Shown here: one piece after another, positions 60,037-64,000 of the stretch | Numbering within the stretch: position 1 is the stretch's first letter | Layout: each line of letters starts with the position of its first letter | Assembly: GCF_022810405.1 (NCBI RefSeq) | Contig: NZ_JALGQE010000004.1 | Location: 62,001-126,000 of the forward strand | DNA from: Rhodococcus sp. ARC_M5 | Lineage (GTDB): Bacteria > Actinomycetota > Actinomycetes > Mycobacteriales > Mycobacteriaceae | Direction: 5' to 3' | Length of the DNA stretch: 64,000 bases | Made by a program: the position numbers and the translations under genes | The notes under the pieces: model-generated | Told to the model about the DNA's origin: nothing | The model's input: only the letters and a program-made list of their open reading frames with translations | The model's database searches: none

Positions 60037-61260
60037 ATGACCGCATCGAATGTCGACGATCAGGCGCAGGCGCCGGTCGACGAATGGCACGACCGCAAGC
60101 GATACCTCTGGTTGATGGGCTTGATCCCACCCACGGCGGTGTTCATGGCCACCGGACTGGTGTGGGCTTTCAACCAGCTCGGCTGGAATGCGGTGTCACC
60201 GGTCTGGTGGTGGATCGGTGCCCTGCTCGTCTACGGATTGCTCCCGATCCTCGACCGGTTCTTCGGTCCCGACGGCGACAACCCTCCCGACGAGGCGATG
60301 AAGGCACTCGAGGAAGACAAGTACTACCGCTACTGCACCTACGCCTACATTCCGTTCCAGCTCGCCAGCCTGGTGTTCGCCTGCTACCTGTGGTCGGCCG
60401 ACAACCTGTCGTGGCTCGGGATCGACGGTGGGCTGGGGCTGATCTCCAAGATCGGACTGGCCATCAGCATCGGCGTGATGGGCGGCGTCGGCATCAACAC
60501 CGCACACGAACTCGGCCACAAGAAGGACAGCCTGGAACGCTGGTTGTCGAAAATCACTCTGGCACAGACGTTCTACGGCCACTTCTACATCGAGCACAAT
60601 CGCGGACACCATGTCCGCGTCGCCACCCCCGAGGATCCGGCGAGCTCGAAGTACGGCGAGAGCTTCTGGGCCTTCTTGCCTCGCAGCGTCTGGGGCAGCC
60701 TCAAGTCGTCGTGGGAGCTCGAGAAGACTCGCATGGAGCGATTGGGCAAGAGCACGTGGAGCATCCAGAACGACGTGCTGAACGCGTGGCTGATGTCCGT
60801 CGTTCTCTACGCGGTGCTTGTCGCGGTGTTCGGTCCGATCATTCTGCCGTTCCTGGTGATTCAGGCAATCTACGGTTTCTCGCTGCTCGAGACGGTCAAC
60901 TACCTCGAGCACTACGGCCTGCAGCGCCAGAAGAAGGAGAACGGCCGCTACGAGCGCTGCACCCCCGAGCACAGCTGGAACTCCGATCACATCGTGACGA
61001 ACATCTTCTTGTATCACCTTCAGCGACACAGTGATCACCACGCCAACCCCACCCGTCGCTACCAGACCCTGCGCAGCATGGACGGGGCGCCGAATCTACC
61101 GAGCGGATACGCGAGCATGATCTCGTTGGCGTACTTCCCACCGGTGTGGCGCAAAGTGATGGACCACCGGGTTCTCGACCACTACGACGGTGACATCACG
61201 AAGGTCAACATTCAGCCGTCCAAGCGGGAGAAGATCCTCGCCCAGCACGGAGCCAAGTGA
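60037..61260 (+). CDS. alkB: Alkane 1-monooxygenase
   Basis: 407 residues from ATG 60037, set by GAGGAG 7-8 nt upstream. Six-helix membrane diiron enzyme with all histidine boxes: HELGHK (157-162), EHNRGHH (186-192), and LQRHSDHH near residue 330, plus the NYLEHYG motif. It hydroxylates the terminal methyl of alkanes using oxygen and electrons from rubredoxin. The stop overlaps the first rubredoxin ATG by one base (TGATG). Typical first gene of rhodococcal alk clusters. Confidence 0.96.
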   Translation: MTASNVDDQAQAPVDEWHDRKRYLWLMGLIPPTAVFMATGLVWAFNQLGWNAVSPVWWWIGALLVYGLLPILDRFFGPDGDNPPDEAMKALEEDKYYRYCTYAYIPFQLASLVFACYLWSADNLSWLGIDGGLGLISKIGLAISIGVMGGVGINTAHELGHKKDSLERWLSKITLAQTFYGHFYIEHNRGHHVRVATPEDPASSKYGESFWAFLPRSVWGSLKSSWELEKTRMERLGKSTWSIQNDVLNAWLMSVVLYAVLVAVFGPIILPFLVIQAIYGFSLLETVNYLEHYGLQRQKKENGRYERCTPEHSWNSDHIVTNIFLYHLQRHSDHHANPTRRYQTLRSMDGAPNLPSGYASMISLAYFPPVWRKVMDHRVLDHYDGDITKVNIQPSKREKILAQHGAK

Positions 61261-61424
61261 TGGCTGCCTACGAGTGCCCGGTGTGCGAGTTCGTCTACGA
61301 CGAGACCAACGGCGCTCCGCGCGAGGGCTTTCCGGCCGGCACTGCATGGTCCGAGGTACCCGAGGACTGGCCGTGCCCCGACTGCGGTGTACGCGAGAAA
61401 ATCGACTTCAGGAGTAAGGCATGA
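61260..61424 (+). CDS. rubA1: Rubredoxin, AlkG1-type
   Basis: 54 residues. Four iron-binding cysteines in CPVC and CPDC. Rhodococcal clusters have two rubredoxins; this first one resembles the AlkG1 group, which is usually less able to serve AlkB. The start overlaps alkB by one base and the stop overlaps the second rubredoxin by ATGA. Confidence 0.92.
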   Translation: MAAYECPVCEFVYDETNGAPREGFPAGTAWSEVPEDWPCPDCGVREKIDFRSKA

Positions 61425-61594
61425 AGCTCTACCGCTGCGTTCAGTGTGGATTCGAGTACGACGAGGAACTCGGCTGGCCCGAGGACGGCATCGAGCCCGG
61501 CACCCGCTGGGACGACATTCCCGACGACTGGTCGTGCCCCGACTGCGGCGCGGCCAAGGCCGATTTCGAGATGGTCGAGGTCGAGCGCGGGTGA
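61421..61594 (+). CDS. rubA2: Rubredoxin, AlkG2-type
   Basis: 57 residues with CVQCGFEYD and CPDCG, matching the AlkG2 group that passes electrons to Alk[19 protein letters not shown] is the typical end of the fold. Overlaps both neighbours by ATGA/GTGA, so all genes from alkB to rubB are translated together. Confidence 0.94.
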   Translation: MKLYRCVQCGFEYDEELGWPEDGIEPGTRWDDIPDDWSCPDCGAAKADFEMVEVERG

Positions 61595-62799
61595 GCACGC
61601 CCACGCCGCGCTCGATCGCAATCATCGGATCGGGTGCGACCGGGTACACCGCAGCCAAAACGCTACGCGCAGAGGGGTTCACCGGCTCCATCACGATGGT
61701 CGGGAGTGAACAGGCCGCGCCGTACCGTCGGCCGACGGTGTCCAAGGAATTGCTGACGGGAACCAAGTCGATCGACCAAGTTCAGCTGGGCAACCCGATC
61801 GACGGCGTCGACGTGCGCTCGGGCGTCACGGCAGTCGGCGTCACCGATTCGGCCGTGCTGCTCGACGACGGCGACCCGGTTCCGTACGACGCGCTGCTCC
61901 TGGCAACCGGTTCTCGGGCACGGCAACTCGATCTTCCGGGCCACGTGTTCACGCTCCGCGGTGTGGCCGATGTCGAGCCCTTGCACGCCGACATTCTGCG
62001 CACCGGATCACTGCTGGTGATCGGCGGCGGACTGATCGGGTGCGAGGCGGCCGCGGCAGCCCGATCGCTCGCAGCCGAGGTGACGGTGCTCGAGGCAGCG
62101 TCCGCTCCGCTGAATCGAATCGCACCGGCTGCAGTGTCGCAGATGTATCGAGACTTACACGCAGACAACGGTATTGAGCTGCACACCGATGTCGCCGTGA
62201 CCAGTCTGGAGACACTGTCCGACGGCACCCTTCGTGCGACCGCGCAGGACGGACGCAGTTGGTCGGCGGGCACCGTACTGGTTTCCGTGGGGTCGGTACC
62301 GAACGTCGAACTCGGAGTGGACATGGGGCTCGAGGTCGGCTCCGGAATTCTGGTCGACGCAGAAATGCGCACGTCCACGCCGAACGTCTACGCCGCGGGC
62401 GACGTGGCAGAGGTACCCAATCGAATCCTCGGCGGCACGTATCGCAGCGAGCATTGGAACGGTGCGGTGGATCAGGCCACCCGGGCTGCCCGCTCGATGC
62501 TGGGGGTTCCGCCCGGTGATCTCGATGTCCCGTGGGGCTGGTCCACTCAGCACGGCCTCAACGTGCAGTTCGCAGGGTGGACCGGCCCCGACGACGAGTA
62601 CGTGGTCGTTCGTGGCTCCATCGAGGATCGACGATTCACCGCATGCGCGCTGCGTGACGGCCGGCTCGTCGGGGCCATCGGGGTGGGTTACCCCAAGGAC
62701 ATCCGGCAGATCAGATCGCTCATCGCGAGCGGAGACCGCGTCGATCGGAGTCTCCTCGGAGAAGATTGGCTGGATCAGCCGCATGCGGTCGTTCGATAG
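61591..62799 (+). CDS. rubB: Rubredoxin reductase
   Basis: 402 residues from GTG 61591 (GTGA overlap with rubA2). FAD Rossmann [17 protein letters not shown] and NAD Rossmann [15 protein letters not shown], with YAAGDVAEV for the flavin-binding end. It moves electrons from NADH to the rubredoxins. Length and order are those of known rhodococcal alk operons. Confidence 0.94.
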   Translation: MSTPTPRSIAIIGSGATGYTAAKTLRAEGFTGSITMVGSEQAAPYRRPTVSKELLTGTKSIDQVQLGNPIDGVDVRSGVTAVGVTDSAVLLDDGDPVPYDALLLATGSRARQLDLPGHVFTLRGVADVEPLHADILRTGSLLVIGGGLIGCEAAAAARSLAAEVTVLEAASAPLNRIAPAAVSQMYRDLHADNGIELHTDVAVTSLETLSDGTLRATAQDGRSWSAGTVLVSVGSVPNVELGVDMGLEVGSGILVDAEMRTSTPNVYAAGDVAEVPNRILGGTYRSEHWNGAVDQATRAARSMLGVPPGDLDVPWGWSTQHGLNVQFAGWTGPDDEYVVVRGSIEDRRFTACALRDGRLVGAIGVGYPKDIRQIRSLIASGDRVDRSLLGEDWLDQPHAVVR

Positions 62800-62809
62800 A
62801 GTCGTGTTC

Positions 62810-63430
62810 ATGCCCGCAGCCGAACAGACGTCGACCCCCGGTCGATACCGTGAAGCAGCGTCGACTCTTGCGCGCGATACCGCGCTCGATGCGCTGCGCG
62901 AGTTGTTGCACCAACGCAACTGGCGCAACGTGACGATGAGTCACATCGCCAAGGCTGCGGGTCTGAGCAGGCAGAGCCTGTACAACGAGTTCGGTTCGCG
63001 GCGCGGCGTCGCACAGGGCTACGCCATCAGATTGACGGACGCGTTCGTCGCGATGTGCGAAACAGCGCTGTACCAACACGAGAACGACGCGTCGGCCGCT
63101 CTGCGACAGGGTTTCTCGTCGTTCTTCCAGCTGAGCGCGCTCGACCCCCTCGTGCGATCACTGCACGGCGGCGACGCACCGGAGGATCTTCTGCGCCTGA
63201 TCACCACCGACAGCGAGGTGCTCATCGACCGCGCGGGCGAGCGGCTGTCCGGGACATTCCAGCGCGGGTGGGTGGGCGCAACCCCACGCCAGGCCGACGT
63301 CGTCAGCAAGGCCATCGTTCGATTGGCCCTGAGCTACATCCCCGAGCCGCCCGACGACATCGACGCAGCAGCCGATGATCTGGCGCTGCTGCTCACGCCG
63401 TTCATCGATTCCATCACCGCGGACAGCTGA
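62810..63430 (+). CDS. alkU: TetR regulator of the alk operon
   Basis: 206 residues from ATG 62810, 10 bp after rubB. The helix-turn-helix reads MSHIAKAAGLSRQSLYNEFGSRRGV, a TetR pattern. In rhodococcal alkB1 clusters this gene is called alkU and is thought to regulate the operon. It probably binds the palindromes upstream of alkB. Confidence 0.88.
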   Translation: MPAAEQTSTPGRYREAASTLARDTALDALRELLHQRNWRNVTMSHIAKAAGLSRQSLYNEFGSRRGVAQGYAIRLTDAFVAMCETALYQHENDASAALRQGFSSFFQLSALDPLVRSLHGGDAPEDLLRLITTDSEVLIDRAGERLSGTFQRGWVGATPRQADVVSKAIVRLALSYIPEPPDDIDAAADDLALLLTPFIDSITADS

Positions 63431-63461
63431 CCTCGGCACCCGTCGTTCGCCCTCGCCTCCC

Positions 63462-63547
63462 GTACCCACTGACCTCGCGTACCCCGCTGACCTCCCGTAC
63501 CCACTGACCCCGCGCACCCACTGACCCCGCGCACCCGCTGACCTCGC
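63462..63547. repeat. 17-bp tandem repeat array, five copies
   Basis: Five units of about 17 bp, the first GTACCCACTGACCTCGC; one unit is 18 bp. Copies vary at a few positions. The array lies in the gap between the convergent alkU and SRPBCC genes. Too short and unspaced for CRISPR. Confidence 0.75.
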
Positions 63548-63565
63548 AAACGCGCGCGCGTTTGC
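63546..63565. repeat. 20-bp perfect CG-rich palindrome
   Basis: GCAAACGCGCGCGCGTTTGC is its own reverse complement. A partial copy, CGCGCGCGTTTGC, recurs at 63613-63625. It sits between convergent genes and could act as a terminator stem or alternate DNA structure. Confidence 0.6.
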
Positions 63566-63642
63566 TGGATGCGAGCGAAATCGGTAGCGAACCCGAACGC
63601 GTCTGACGAATGCGCGCGCGTTTGCGATCCCTTGCTTCAAGG

Positions 63643-64000
63643 TCAGCCCTCGGACTCCACGATTCGTTTGATTGCCGCCAGGGTCCGCGGGATGCCATCA
63701 AGTGCCGCCTGGCTGCGAGTGTCGATTTCCTGCTGCGCGTCGTCGCCGAACTTGCGGTGGAAGTAAGCGATGCCGTCGGGAAGGAAGTTCCAGTTCTCGG
63801 TCAGGCGTGTGCCACCGTCCACCGACTCGAGGGTGTAGCCCCAGCGTACGAAGTTGTCGCCCACCACCCAGGCGAATTCACGACCGGGCTCGGCTGCTGC
63901 CACTGTGGAGACCGTTTCCCACGTACGCCCCGGCACCACGTTGCGGCCGGTGAACGTCGATCCCACGCCACCGCCATCGGGTTCGTTCCACCAGCACTCC
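63643..64000 (-). CDS. SRPBCC-family protein, partial
   Basis: The frame runs off the window edge at the 5' end. Visible residues include ECWWNEPDGGGVGSTFTGRN, WETVSTVAAAEPGREFAWVV, YTLESVDGGTRLTENW and a final helix. This matches polyketide-cyclase/START-like ligand-binding proteins. Function unknown. It is convergent with alkU across the repeat region. Confidence 0.75.
   Translation of the reverse strand, partial: ECWWNEPDGGGVGSTFTGRNVVPGRTWETVSTVAAAEPGREFAWVVGDNFVRWGYTLESVDGGTRLTENWNFLPDGIAYFHRKFGDDAQQEIDTRSQAALDGIPRTLAAIKRIVESEG

Noticed and set aside
63462-63547. CRISPR array
   Set aside because: Units are 17 bp, contiguous and variable, with no unique spacers and no cas genes.

Overview
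The window is chromosomal DNA of a high-GC, mycolate-containing actinomycete, most likely Rhodococcus in the broad sense. The evidence is the complete alkane-hydroxylase cluster alkB-rubA1-rubA2-rubB-alkU at the right end, an antigen-85-type mycolyltransferase, a WhiB protein, LipR/Baeyer-Villiger gene sets like mycobacterial mymA loci, and a DosS/DosR-type two-component system. No rRNA, tRNA, CRISPR array, transposase or phage gene was seen. Genus assignment is inference from gene content.

Left arm (0-7.7 kb): housekeeping and envelope genes. These are a membrane-anchored Hsp70-like protein, a low-molecular-weight tyrosine phosphatase, an ABC exporter, an anti-sigma/STAS pair, two adjacent FluC fluoride-channel subunits, a YdcF-like protein and a MerR regulator.

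7.8-16.5 kb: two linked Baeyer-Villiger-type oxidation operons. One is hydrolase, SDR, diiron ferritin-like protein and BVMO, with a ferredoxin-type reductase divergent to it. The other is BVMO, hydrolase and TetR. Both control regions carry the same 16-bp palindrome, so the TetR protein probably controls both.

16.5-23.1 kb: a CsbD/LEA-like stress protein, a mycolyltransferase, a large membrane protein, a type II NADH dehydrogenase, and a DUF305/DUF6153 lipoprotein pair behind a CsoR-type operator.

23.2-53.7 kb: a dense dormancy/hypoxia island built round a DosS-like heme-GAF kinase and a DosR-like regulator. It holds six universal stress proteins, phosphoketolase, carbamate kinase, two flavodoxin-like proteins, three ANTAR proteins, two zinc alcohol dehydrogenases, Rv1733c-like and Rv2004c-like proteins, SHOCT, DUF1003, DUF4342 and DUF4389 proteins, an ABC transporter, a cation/proton antiporter and a WhiB protein. 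Several intergenic regions carry DosR-box-like sequences. Inside the island is a persulfide module (MBL-rhodanese fusion, a sulfite exporter and a small Cys-rich protein) with two CstR-type operators. The DUF4389 gene is interrupted by an in-frame amber codon.

53.8-59.8 kb: c-di-GMP-related proteins (EAL-DICT, GGDEF), two unfamiliar secreted proteins, a DUF559 nuclease-like gene flanked by two copies of a 76-bp repeat, and a 35-residue hydrophobic peptide gene with its own strong hairpin.

60-64 kb: the alkane-oxidation operon with overlapping genes throughout, followed by a 17-bp tandem-repeat array and a CG-rich palindrome, then a partial SRPBCC gene running off the edge.
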